Assembly (NCBI GenBank): GCA_963845425.1
Contig: CAWJSC010000010.1
Coordinates: 372,001 to 436,000, forward strand
DNA length: 64,000 bases
Origin: DATDAH01 sp963845425
GTDB taxonomy: Bacteria > Actinomycetota > Acidimicrobiia > Acidimicrobiales > DATDAH01
Direction of reading: 5' to 3'
Shown piece by piece: positions 51,044 to 58,049 of the stretch; within the stretch, counting starts at the first letter, position 1, and each line of letters begins with the position of its first letter. Position numbers and translations under genes: made by a program. The notes beneath the pieces are model-generated. The model did not search any database, was not told the origin of the DNA, and saw nothing but the letters and a program-made list of their open reading frames with translations.

Positions 51044-52015
51044 ATGGAGCTGACCTTCGGCGTGTTCGTCCCCCAGGGCTGGAAGATGGAGCTCAGCACC
51101 ATCGCCGACCCCGTGGCCAAGTGGCAGAAGGCCGTCGAGGTGGCCGAGCTGGCCGAGACCCTCGGGTATGACTCCCTCTGGGTCTACGACCACTTCCACA
51201 ACGTGCCGGTCCCGGCCCACGAGACCATGTTCGAGTGCTGGACGACCCTGGCGGCGATCTCCCAGCGGACCGAGCGGATCAAGCTCGGCCAGATGGTCGG
51301 CTGCTCGCCGTACCGGAACCCCGGCCTGCTGGCGAAGATCACCGCCAACATCGACGTCATCTCCGGTGGCCGCCTCATCTGGGGCATCGGGGCCGGGTGG
51401 TACGAGCACGAGTTCACGGGGTACGGCTACGAGTTCCTGCCCGCCGCCGACCGCATCCGGGTCCTCCGGGAGACCGTGGAGATCGTCACCGCGATGTGGC
51501 GGGAGCCCGACGTGAGCTACCAGGGGCGCCACTTCACCCTCGAGGGCGCCCAGTGCGACCCCAAGCCCCTCCAGTCCCCCCGTCCGCAGGTCCTGATCGG
51601 CGGGGGCGGCGAGCAGCTCACGCTGCGGGTGGTCGCCCGACTGGCCGATGCCTCGAACTTCGGCGGCAAGCCCCACGAGTTCACCCACAAGTGCGAGGTG
51701 CTCCAGGCGCACTGCGCGGCCGTGGGCCGCGACTACGACGAGATCCAGAAGACATGGTCCCCCGAGGTGTTCATCCGGGAGGACGAGCAGGAGATCGTCG
51801 ACGGCGGCACCCGCTCCTTCGTCGGCGAGGCCTACGACTCGTGGCGGGCGGGCAACCTCGTCGGCACGCCCGAGCAGGTGGCCGAGAAGATCCAGGCGTA
51901 CGTCGACCTCGGCTGCACCGGGTTCTACCCCTGGTGCAGCGACTATCCCGAGACCGAGTCCCTGCGCCTCCTGGCCGAGGAGGTCATGCCCGAAGTGCGT
52001 CGGGCCAACGCCTGA
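51044..52015 (+). CDS. LLM-class F420-dependent oxidoreductase
   Basis: The 323-residue protein is a luciferase-like TIM barrel: LTFGVFVPQGW, GYDSLWVYDHFHNVP, ERIKLGQMVGCSPYRNPGLLAKITANIDVISGGRLIWGIGAGW and LIGGGGEQLTLRVVARLAD. The (R/K)NP-LLAK and GIGAGW elements are characteristic of F420-using members. The leaderless promoter points to ATG 51044 (MELTFG). The reaction is a hydride transfer with F420. The substrate is unknown. Confidence 0.88.
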   Translation: MELTFGVFVPQGWKMELSTIADPVAKWQKAVEVAELAETLGYDSLWVYDHFHNVPVPAHETMFECWTTLAAISQRTERIKLGQMVGCSPYRNPGLLAKITANIDVISGGRLIWGIGAGWYEHEFTGYGYEFLPAADRIRVLRETVEIVTAMWREPDVSYQGRHFTLEGAQCDPKPLQSPRPQVLIGGGGEQLTLRVVARLADASNFGGKPHEFTHKCEVLQAHCAAVGRDYDEIQKTWSPEVFIREDEQEIVDGGTRSFVGEAYDSWRAGNLVGTPEQVAEKIQAYVDLGCTGFYPWCSDYPETESLRLLAEEVMPEVRRANA

Positions 52016-52029
52016 CCGGAGAGCGATCC

Positions 52030-52227
52030 ATGACCGATGTCCAGGTGGTTCCCACCCGTGCCGCCGTCGCGGCCGTCGAAGAGTCCGCTCGCAACAGCGA
52101 CAGTGCCGGCAACAACACGTTCTTCGCAGGCCCGGGCCGATGCCGACCCGGCGCCCTGGCGGCGTGGGTGGCCCACGACCTGCACCGGCTCGAGCCCACC
52201 GGGGCCTCCTGGGGGTCCGAGGCGTGA
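52030..52227 (+). CDS. Small hypothetical protein
   Basis: This 65-residue protein has an SD-like GGAGAG before the ATG at 52030. Its end overlaps the next start (GTGA). The sequence is rich in Ala, Val and Ser with an Asn pair (SAGNNTFFAGPGRC), and no motif is recognised. Coupling to the next gene argues that it is real. It may be part of the same transcript as the LLM gene. Confidence 0.5.
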   Translation: MTDVQVVPTRAAVAAVEESARNSDSAGNNTFFAGPGRCRPGALAAWVAHDLHRLEPTGASWGSEA

Positions 52228-52913
52228 GTGACCGGCCCGACTTCCGGCCGGCGGGGTGGGAGCAGGCGTCGGCGGATGTGCGCCCGGTCGGCTGGGTGAC
52301 CGACCAGCCCGGGGTCACCGTGCGGCGGCAGCGTCGACCGGGCCTGCTCGTCCTCGGCGCCGTGCTGATCGTCGGCGGGGTGGTCGCCTTGGGCCTGAGC
52401 ATCCTCACCTCCGTGGGGGACACCGGGCCCTCCGACGAGGACATCGTGGCTGAGGGCACGGTCGCCGCGCTGGACGGATCGCCCACCGAACCGGCCCGCT
52501 TCACCGCGGGGGGCGACGATCCGTTCACCGTGTGGATCGACACCGACAGCTTCAACGACGGCAACGACGACACGATCGTCGCGTCGACCGCCTGCACCGC
52601 GGACCTGGCCGGTGGCGAGACCGCCGACTTCCAGGGCAACCGCCAGGGCAACGCCATCACCGTGAACGACGAGTCGACGGTGGGGTGGTTCACCGCGGCG
52701 GAGGGCACGGTCGAGGTGACCTGCGAGCACGTCCCGTTCGGGCGGATCGGGCGCCGCGGCCTGCTGCGGGACGAGCACGACTTCATCGTCGTGCGGGGCA
52801 AGCCCGCCCCGTTGACGAGCGTGTTCGTGCTCATGCCCGCGGGAATCGTCGCCCTGATGGCCGGCATCTGGGTCCTGACCCGGTGGGCGCCGGGCCGCAT
52901 CCGACGGGTCTGA
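52224..52913 (+). CDS. Membrane protein with extracytoplasmic domain, function unknown
   Basis: The 229-residue protein starts at a GTG inside the previous stop. A Pro-rich cytoplasmic start (RPDFRPAGWEQ) and a helix (LLVLGAVLIVGGVVALGLSIL) are followed by an extracytoplasmic region of about 100 residues with two Cys (ASTACTADLAG and VEVTCEHVP) and a C-terminal helix (VFVLMPAGIVALMAGIWVL). The topology is in-out-in, and a disulfide between the two cysteines is likely. No family is recognised. Confidence 0.65.
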   Translation: MSDRPDFRPAGWEQASADVRPVGWVTDQPGVTVRRQRRPGLLVLGAVLIVGGVVALGLSILTSVGDTGPSDEDIVAEGTVAALDGSPTEPARFTAGGDDPFTVWIDTDSFNDGNDDTIVASTACTADLAGGETADFQGNRQGNAITVNDESTVGWFTAAEGTVEVTCEHVPFGRIGRRGLLRDEHDFIVVRGKPAPLTSVFVLMPAGIVALMAGIWVLTRWAPGRIRRV

Positions 52914-52941
52914 CCGATTCCGGCTGCCGGGGCGCACTGGT

Positions 52942-52947
52942 TACTGT
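52942..52947 (+). promoter_or_regulatory. -10 hexamer TACTGT before the four-Cys gene
   Basis: TACTGT lies 7 nt before the ATG at 52955, leaving no ribosome-binding site. Confidence 0.4.
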
Positions 52948-52954
52948 CGCCCGG

Positions 52955-53203
52955 ATGTCGGACTACGAGATCCCCAAGCCCGAGCCCAAAGAGATCGACA
53001 GCGTCAAGTGGCTGGAGTGGAAGGACGTCCTGGACCGGGCGACCCTCAAGGGTCACCCGATGCAGGAAGAGCGCTGTGACAACTGCCTCTACTACCTCGA
53101 CGGCACCGAGGAGATCTCGTACTGCTGGCACCAGCAGCTGCGGATCCTGGTCGGCGGCGACTGGTGGTGCCAGTGGTGGGAGAAGATCGAGGAAGAGGAC
53201 TGA
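52955..53203 (+). CDS. Small four-cysteine protein, HiPIP-like
   Basis: The 82-residue protein has four cysteines as RCDNCLYYLDG (C-x-x-C), ISYCWHQ and WWCQWWEK. The order C-x2-C, C, W-C-x-W resembles the iron-sulfur site of high-potential iron-sulfur proteins, and the aromatic residues around it fit a buried cluster. The rest is acidic. There is no Tat signal, so it is probably cytoplasmic. A structural zinc site is the alternative. A TACTGT hexamer lies 7 nt before the ATG. Confidence 0.65.
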   Translation: MSDYEIPKPEPKEIDSVKWLEWKDVLDRATLKGHPMQEERCDNCLYYLDGTEEISYCWHQQLRILVGGDWWCQWWEKIEEED

Positions 53204-53218
53204 CGCCCGGCCCCGGGC

Positions 53219-53677
53219 TCAGGCCGTGACGTGGGCCTCGAGCCGGTCGAGGCCCTTCTCGAAGTCCCCGCCGATCATCTTGTCCATGCTCGTGAAGACG
53301 CCCATGATCTTGGTCATGAAGGTGTTCGGGCCCACCATCGTCCAGGTCACGCGGGTGCCGTCCCCTTCGGGGGCGATGGCGAAGGTCGTGGTGTTGTGGG
53401 CCTTGAAGGGTTTGAGGAACTGCAGGTCGACGACGACCGAGTCCGGTGCCACCGCGGTGATCTCCATGCGGCCGGTGCCCGCCTTGCGGTTGCCCGACCA
53501 CGCCATGACCGCGCCCACACCGGCGTCGGGGCCGCTGTAGGTCTGGGTCATCTCGGGGTCGACGTCCTGCCACGGGGACCAGTGCTCCCACTCGTGGAAG
53601 TCCACCAGCGCGGCCCGCACCTTCTCCGGCGACGCCGGGATCACCGCCGTCCGCTCCACTGTGTACGTGTCGGCCAT
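53219..53677 (-). CDS. SRPBCC (START-like) family protein
   Basis: The 152-residue protein shows VERTAVIPASPEKVRAALVDFHEWEHW, GVGAVMAWSGNRKAGTGRMEI and PEGDGTRVTWTMVGPNTF, the polyketide-cyclase/SRPBCC fold. GAGGAGG lies 8-14 nt before the ATG. These proteins bind hydrophobic ligands. The palindrome at 53775 lies about 100 bp upstream. Confidence 0.85.
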   Translation of the reverse strand: MADTYTVERTAVIPASPEKVRAALVDFHEWEHWSPWQDVDPEMTQTYSGPDAGVGAVMAWSGNRKAGTGRMEITAVAPDSVVVDLQFLKPFKAHNTTTFAIAPEGDGTRVTWTMVGPNTFMTKIMGVFTSMDKMIGGDFEKGLDRLEAHVTA

Positions 53678-53774
53678 CGGCTGCCTCCTCTGCCCGTCGG
53701 CACGGCGACGCTAGTGCGGGAGGGCGTCGCCGCCCTCGCCGGCTGGTACCCGCGTCCGTCGGCGGACGGAGAAA

Positions 53775-53788
53775 CGTTCCGCGGAACG
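53775..53788. repeat. 14-bp palindrome CGTTCCGCGGAACG (copy 1)
   Basis: It lies directly after the stop of the leftward gene ending at 53790 and about 100 bp upstream of the SRPBCC gene. Read on the minus strand it is followed by TTTC. An identical core occurs at 54585. Confidence 0.6.
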
Positions 53789-53789
53789 C

Positions 53790-54236
53790 TCAGGCGAGGG
53801 TGCAGCGCTCCTTCAGGAGTTCCACGACCCCGATGCTGGGCTTGCCCGTGCCCCGCGACTGGATCTCGAAGGCGAGGTGGCGCCCGTCGGCGAGGTCGAG
53901 ATCGGCCTGCATCGAGGCCTTGCCTGACATGAGCTCGAGCCCCGTCACGTCCTGGTAGGCGATCCGGGCCACGGGCTCGCCGGTCGGCTTGCCCATGGCA
54001 CTGGCCTTGGTCACGGTGAAGTGCTCGGTCCCGAGGCCAAGCCAGGCGAACTGGGGGATCTCGATGTCGGACGCGGTCCCCCGCCCCGTCGAGGAGATGC
54101 CGACGCCCACGACCCCGCCCACCGTCCCCCCGATCCGGCCGGCCGTCCCTCCCGAGTGGGTGATCGGACAGGCGGCGTCGATCGGCTCGCCCACGTGGCT
54201 CGCCATCCGCTCGGCGTGCTTCGCCTTCCCGGCCAT
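53790..54236 (-). CDS. Hypothetical protein with PH-like segment
   Basis: The 148-residue protein begins with a charged segment and a Gly-rich stretch (GTAGRIGGTVGGVVGVG) that may be a short amphipathic helix. The second half (HFTVTKASAMGK to LADGRHLAFEIQ) has the strand pattern of a small PH-like barrel. GGGAGG lies 6-11 nt before the ATG, and TAGCCT is further upstream. The family is unknown. Confidence 0.6.
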   Translation of the reverse strand: MAGKAKHAERMASHVGEPIDAACPITHSGGTAGRIGGTVGGVVGVGISSTGRGTASDIEIPQFAWLGLGTEHFTVTKASAMGKPTGEPVARIAYQDVTGLELMSGKASMQADLDLADGRHLAFEIQSRGTGKPSIGVVELLKERCTLA

Positions 54237-54309
54237 GGGTACCTCCCGCTCTGCTTCCGCCGACGAGGCTAGGCGGCGGCCCGTCGCCGTGCCCGCCGAA
54301 CGCTCCGAC

Positions 54310-54543
54310 CTACTGCTCAGCCGACGCCGGCGCCGTCGTCGGGCCCGGGTCGTCCGCCGGGTCGAAGAGCGACGAGCACGCCCCGCTCGCCAGCAGCAGG
54401 AGGACGGCCAGCAGGATCAGCCCGAGCGCACAGCCCCAGCCCGGCGCCTGACCGTCGTCGGTCGGGATCTCGTACCCCGGCGCCTCCCCGGTCGGCGGCG
54501 ACCACCGTTCGTCGTCCCGGTCCGGCTCGCCCCTGGTCGACAT
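54310..54543 (-). CDS. Small single-helix membrane protein
   Basis: This 77-residue protein has a charged Asp/Arg/Pro N-terminus, one helix (CALGLILLAVLLLLASGAC) and an acidic Pro/Thr tail. TAGGTT lies exactly 6 nt before the ATG at 54543 (positions 54550-54555), giving a leaderless start. It diverges from the DinB-like gene. Function is unknown. Confidence 0.6.
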   Translation of the reverse strand: MSTRGEPDRDDERWSPPTGEAPGYEIPTDDGQAPGWGCALGLILLAVLLLLASGACSSLFDPADDPGPTTAPASAEQ

Positions 54544-54549
54544 CGCCGC

Positions 54550-54555
54550 AACCTA
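54550..54555 (-). promoter_or_regulatory. -10 hexamer TAGGTT, leaderless small membrane protein
   Basis: TAGGTT is exactly 6 nt upstream of the ATG at 54543. Confidence 0.5.
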
Positions 54556-54584
54556 GGCCGACCACCCGCCGACGTCGGCTGACG

Positions 54585-54600
54585 ACGTTCCGCGGAACGT
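54585..54600. repeat. 16-bp palindrome ACGTTCCGCGGAACGT (copy 2)
   Basis: This perfect palindrome is followed by TTT. It lies in the divergent promoter region between 54543 and 54643 and shares its 14-bp core and the trailing T-run with copy 1. It may be an operator or a short mobile hairpin. Confidence 0.65.
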
Positions 54601-54630
54601 TTTCCGTGGGGCCGCTCGGACGGGCTGTGG

Positions 54631-54636
54631 CAAGGT
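54631..54636 (+). promoter_or_regulatory. -10-like hexamer CAAGGT before the ATC start of the DinB-like gene
   Basis: CAAGGT lies exactly 6 nt upstream of ATC 54643, the same spacing as TAAGGT before the SDR ATG. Confidence 0.4.
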
Positions 54637-54642
54637 GACGGG

Positions 54643-55485
54643 ATCCAACTGAACCCGCGTTATGACGCCGATCCCCTCATCCGGCTCGACGGCCCACCGT
54701 CGGCAATCCTGGCGCCCACGGTCCGCCAGCGCCGGCGCCTGGCGGTAGCGCTGGCCGAGTTCACCGAGGAGCAGTGGACGCACCCCAGCCGGTGTGAGGG
54801 TTGGACGAACCGGGACGTCATCGTCCACCTCGACAGCACCAACAGCTTCTGGGCGTTCTCCATCGCGTCCGGCCTGAAAGGCGAGCCCACGAGGTTCCTG
54901 GCCACCTTCGACCCGGTGGCCTCACCCGCCGAGCTCGTCGCGGGTACCCAGGAGATCCCGTCGAGCGAGGTGCTCGACCGGTTCGCGGCCTCCGCGGCGG
55001 CGCTGACCGACCTCCTGGCGTCGCTGGGCGAGGACGACTGGTCGATCATCGCCGAGGCGCCGCCCGGCCACCTCGCCATCAGCGCGGTGGCCCACCACGC
55101 GCTGTGGGACTCCTGGGTCCACGAGCGGGACATCCTGGCTCCCCTGGGCATCACGCCCGACGAAGAGCCCGACGAGATCGCCGCCTGCCTGCGCTACGGC
55201 GCCGCCCTCGCCCCCGCGTTCGCCGTCACCAACGGCAGTGCGGAGCGGGGCCGCTTGGCCGTCGCGGTCGTCGACCCCGAGACCGAGTTCGTCGTGGACA
55301 TCGGGGAGCACATCGAGGTGCGCGGCGGGCGATCCGCCGCCGCCGACCTCGAGCTCACCGGCGACGCCCTGGACGTCCTCGAAGCCCTCAGCATCCGACG
55401 CCCGCTCGACCAGGGGATCGACCCCGAGGCGGCCTGGATGCTCGACGGCCTCGCGGCCCAGTTCGACGTCGGGCGAGACGACTAG
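54643..55485 (+). CDS. TIGR03083/DinB-like (mycothiol-dependent type) protein; ATC start
   Basis: The protein has about 280 residues if started at ATC. The N-terminus IQLNPRYDADPLIRLDGPPS, then VRQRRRLAVAL, RCEGWTNRDVIVHLDSTNSFW and RFLATFDPVASPAEL, has the TIGR03083 maleylpyruvate-isomerase-like pattern, with metal His in VIVHLDS and AVAHHALWDSWVHERD. No ATG, GTG or TTG is in frame between the TGA at 54580 and GTG 54916, which would delete the first helix and its His. ATC 54643 sits where I recall the family's initiator Met. These proteins use a four-helix DinB fold. Confidence 0.72.
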   Translation: MQLNPRYDADPLIRLDGPPSAILAPTVRQRRRLAVALAEFTEEQWTHPSRCEGWTNRDVIVHLDSTNSFWAFSIASGLKGEPTRFLATFDPVASPAELVAGTQEIPSSEVLDRFAASAAALTDLLASLGEDDWSIIAEAPPGHLAISAVAHHALWDSWVHERDILAPLGITPDEEPDEIAACLRYGAALAPAFAVTNGSAERGRLAVAVVDPETEFVVDIGEHIEVRGGRSAAADLELTGDALDVLEALSIRRPLDQGIDPEAAWMLDGLAAQFDVGRDD

Positions 55486-55595
55486 GGCCATCGGCCCGGG
55501 CTCGCCGGGGTCGAGCAGCGGCCGGAGCGGATCAGTGATCTGATGTCAGCGGCGGTGACGAGCACCGCCGATCCGCCATACAAGGGGGGGCTCCG

Positions 55596-56243
55596 ATGGA
55601 ACACGACTACGAGGCGCTGATGTGGGAGGAGACCGCGGACCTCGCCGACTACGTCGCCGGCCTGCCCGACGCCGACTGGGACCGGGACAGCCTCTGTGAC
55701 GGGTGGCGCGTGCGGGACGTCATCAGCCACATGTGCATCGGCCACACCGAGCCCCTCGGGTCGATCCTCCTCGAGGTAGCCAAGCACCGCCTCGACATCG
55801 ACGCCGCCTCCGCCGAGGCCTCGGCCGCCTACGCCGACGCCCACACCCCCGCCGAGCTGGCCGACACCTTCAGCGGCATCGCGGCCAACCGGACCCGCCG
55901 GGGGATCAGCCGCCTGATCTCCTACAAGGCGGGCTTCACCGACCACCTGGTGCACAACCAGGACATCCGGCGGCCGTTGGGCCAGCCCCGGGAGATCCCC
56001 GAGGCCCGCCTGGTGGCGGCCCTGGACGCGCTTCCCCAGAACCTGGGTGGCACGATGCCCGCCCGGAAACGGCTGAAGGGCTTGAAGGTGACCGCCACCG
56101 ACGTGGACTGGACCCACGGTGACGGTCCGGAGGTCCGCGGCCCGGGTGAGGCCATCGTGCTCGCCTCCCTGGGTCGCCAGGCCGCCCTGGCCGACCTGGA
56201 GGGCGACGGTGTGGCCCGTCTGGGCGAGCTGATCGGCGCCTGA
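55596..56243 (+). CDS. TIGR03083/DinB-like protein (second copy)
   Basis: The 215-residue protein shows ADLADYVAGLPDADWDRDSLCDGWRVRDVISHMCIGH, the N-terminal helix with the C-x-G-W-x-V-x-D-V-x-x-H element of maleylpyruvate-isomerase-like proteins, and TDHLVHNQDIRRPLG (the second His-containing block). AAGGGGGGG precedes the ATG. It is a distant relative of the 54643 gene, which lies one gene upstream. Function is unknown. Confidence 0.8.
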   Translation: MEHDYEALMWEETADLADYVAGLPDADWDRDSLCDGWRVRDVISHMCIGHTEPLGSILLEVAKHRLDIDAASAEASAAYADAHTPAELADTFSGIAANRTRRGISRLISYKAGFTDHLVHNQDIRRPLGQPREIPEARLVAALDALPQNLGGTMPARKRLKGLKVTATDVDWTHGDGPEVRGPGEAIVLASLGRQAALADLEGDGVARLGELIGA

Positions 56244-56262
56244 TCGGCCCAAGGGGGCCAGG

Positions 56263-56286
56263 GGCCGGCGGCGGGGCCCGCCGGCC
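56263..56286 (+). terminator. Hairpin GGCCGGCGG / CCGCCGGCC
   Basis: A perfect 9-bp inverted repeat with a 6-nt loop starts 20 bp after the DinB-like stop. It has no T-run. It ends directly before the attL-like repeat at 56288. Confidence 0.55.
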
Positions 56287-56287
56287 A

Positions 56288-56308
56288 TGTGGTGTCGGAG
56301 GGGGGATT
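56288..56308. repeat. attL-like copy of tRNA-Leu 3' end
   Basis: This 21-bp copy matches 58473-58493 exactly and then diverges. It carries the tRNA CCA end and acceptor half. Confidence 0.65.
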
Positions 56309-56473
56309 ATCCCCGTAAGCACACGGATCCTCCGGGGGGCGCTCGACCTCACTTCCTAGGCCCTCGTGGGCACGCCTGCCCCGTCGTCGTCGTCGCCCCT
56401 GTAGCGCCAACCGCTTTCGTCGTCGGCGCAGTCGAGGGCGGCTTGAGCCGCGTCGCTGTCGATGTCCGCGCCC
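56309..56473. other. Non-coding left flank of the island
   Basis: No convincing gene is visible. Together with the micro-ORF and the promoter region to 56630 it forms a stretch of about 320 bases without a standard gene. Confidence 0.4.
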
Positions 56474-56578
56474 TCAAACGCCGGCCTGCCACCACCCGAG
56501 CGCAGGCGATTGCTCCGGCGGGTAGAAGAGGCCGTCGCTGGCCTGCCACCAGCCCGGCCCCTGTGGGGTATTGCTCAA
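56474..56578 (-). CDS. WWQA-type micro-ORF (DUF2510-like motif), possibly a gene remnant
   Basis: A TTG-started frame of 34 residues reads GPGWWQASDGLFYPPEQSP and then GWWQAG before a stop. The Pro-Gly-Trp-Trp-Gln-Ala-Ser-Asp-Gly-x-x-Tyr/Phe-Pro-Pro element is recognised from actinobacterial DUF2510-like surface or membrane proteins, where it usually precedes a membrane helix. Here no helix follows. It is either a tiny peptide or a remnant of a larger gene lost from the island. Confidence 0.4.
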   Translation of the reverse strand: MSNTPQGPGWWQASDGLFYPPEQSPALGWWQAGV

Positions 56579-56630
56579 GGCATCGCCCCGGTAGTGTGCG
56601 ACGTTAGCCGTCACCGTATGAGAGGGCCGG

Positions 56631-58049
56631 ATGGGACGAGGCGTGCACGTTGGCGAACTGGTGCTCCTCCTCGCCCTTTTCGCCGGTGCCGGAGCGGTGG
56701 TGGCCGGTAGTTCGTCTGACGGCGTCGACGACACCCCGACCGACGCTGTCGTGGCCGGTGACGGCACGGTGTTCCTGCTGATCAAGGACCGAGGCGCCGT
56801 GGTGAAGGCGACGGCCGCGGCGGCGACGGTCGACGCGAGGGCGCCGCTCGAGGGCGCCGGCGATGATCTCGTGCTCGTGCAGCACGGTGAGGGCGGACTC
56901 GTGCACAATCGTGACACCGGCACGATCCAGGCCGTCAGCCCGTCGGGGACCGACATCCGGAACGGCGCTCGGGTAGCGGCGGATTCCGAGGTCATGGCCG
57001 GCGGCGGGCAGGCCTACGTCATCGAGCCCGACGGTGCCATCGGCCTCCTGAGCGAGGATGGCCGGGAGGTCACCGACGAGTTGACCCTGTCGTCTGAGCT
57101 GGCCGGTGCCGTGGTCGACGACGACGGCACGTTGTGGGTCGTCGACCTCCGCAGCGGTGAACTGGTCGAGGTCGACGACGGCGAGCTCCTTTCCCGCACC
57201 CTGTTGAACTCGCAGGATCCCGGCCTGACGGTGGGCCTCACGGGGAACGCCCCCTTCGTGGCCGACAGCGAGCGAGCGGAACTGATCGACCAGCGGGGGT
57301 TCCCACATCCGCTACCGGTCGATCCCGGGGCCCGCTTGCTCCCGGCGCTGTTGGCGGATTCCGGATCCGTCGCCTGGGTCGCCTCCCCGACCACCGGCAC
57401 GCTGTTCGGCGTCGACCTCGCCGACGGCTCGATCCTGACGCCCGTCGATCTCGGAGATCCCGACGATCGCCTCGGTCGGCCCCTCGTCGTGGACGGCACC
57501 GTCTATGTCGCCAACCTGTCGAGGGGTGTGGCCGTCCTCGTGGACGCGGCAGTCGGTGGCGTGCCACGGGACGTCAGCATCATGCCCGGGGGCGGCCGGT
57601 TCGTCCTCCGTGCCAGCGACAGCTATGTGGTATTCGACGACGAGGGTGGCCCCCGCGCCGGGGTGATCTCACCGGACGGTGACGTCGCCCGGCTCAACAA
57701 GAACGCCGAGGACGTCGGCACCCCGCCAATTACGACCACCTCGACCACCTCGACCACCTCGACCACCTCGACCACCTCGACCATTTCGACCACCTCGACC
57801 ATTTCGACCTTGGGCTGGTGGTGCTCCTGGACGCCCTGCTGGGTCGGCACCTCGTCAGGTGGTCTTGGTAGTAGTGGTGGCGGCAGCAGCAGCCCACCCC
57901 CGCGCCCACCCCCGGCCCCACCTCCACCGCCCCCACCGCCCCCACCGCCGCCACCGCCGCCCCCACCGCCGCCCCCACCGCCGCCCCCCACCACCGCCCC
58001 CCCACCACCACCGCCGCCCACCACCGCCCCCCCACCACCCCCACCCTGA
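56631..58049 (+). CDS. Secreted propeller-like protein with Thr/Ser repeats and poly-Pro tail
   Basis: The 472-residue protein has an N-terminal hydrophobic segment (GELVLLLALFAGAGAVVAG, signal peptide or anchor). About 330 residues of repeating beta-strand units follow (VVDDDGTLWVVDLRSGELVEV-like), suggesting a beta-propeller. A TTS/TIS linker (57735-57811), a Trp/Cys/Gly-rich insert and a tail of nearly pure Pro with two TTA breaks complete it. The tail ends at the stop without a folded C-terminal domain, so it may be truncated relative to larger wall proteins with this layout. GAGAGGG lies 4-10 nt before the ATG. Confidence 0.7.
   Translation: MGRGVHVGELVLLLALFAGAGAVVAGSSSDGVDDTPTDAVVAGDGTVFLLIKDRGAVVKATAAAATVDARAPLEGAGDDLVLVQHGEGGLVHNRDTGTIQAVSPSGTDIRNGARVAADSEVMAGGGQAYVIEPDGAIGLLSEDGREVTDELTLSSELAGAVVDDDGTLWVVDLRSGELVEVDDGELLSRTLLNSQDPGLTVGLTGNAPFVADSERAELIDQRGFPHPLPVDPGARLLPALLADSGSVAWVASPTTGTLFGVDLADGSILTPVDLGDPDDRLGRPLVVDGTVYVANLSRGVAVLVDAAVGGVPRDVSIMPGGGRFVLRASDSYVVFDDEGGPRAGVISPDGDVARLNKNAEDVGTPPITTTSTTSTTSTTSTTSTISTTSTISTLGWWCSWTPCWVGTSSGGLGSSGGGSSSPPPRPPPAPPPPPPPPPPPPPPPPPPPPPPPPTTAPPPPPPPTTAPPPPPP
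57735..57811 (+). repeat. TCGACCACC tandem repeat in the secreted-protein gene
   Basis: At least eight 9-bp units (TCGACCACC, with TCGACCATT variants) encode Ser-Thr-Thr / Ser-Thr-Ile. Confidence 0.85.
57895..58046 (+). repeat. CCACCGCCC-type poly-proline repeat
   Basis: This is a long run of CCA/CCG/CCC codons interrupted by two ACCACCGCC units. It is low complexity and length-variable in nature. Confidence 0.85.

Noticed and set aside
55485..55560. Hairpin-like GGGCCATCGGCCC after the DinB-like gene
   Set aside because: The stem is short (4-5 bp) and there is no T-run, so it is too weak to call a terminator.
57735..58046. CRISPR-like array
   Set aside because: The units are 9 bp and contiguous with no unique spacers. 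These are coding tandem repeats.
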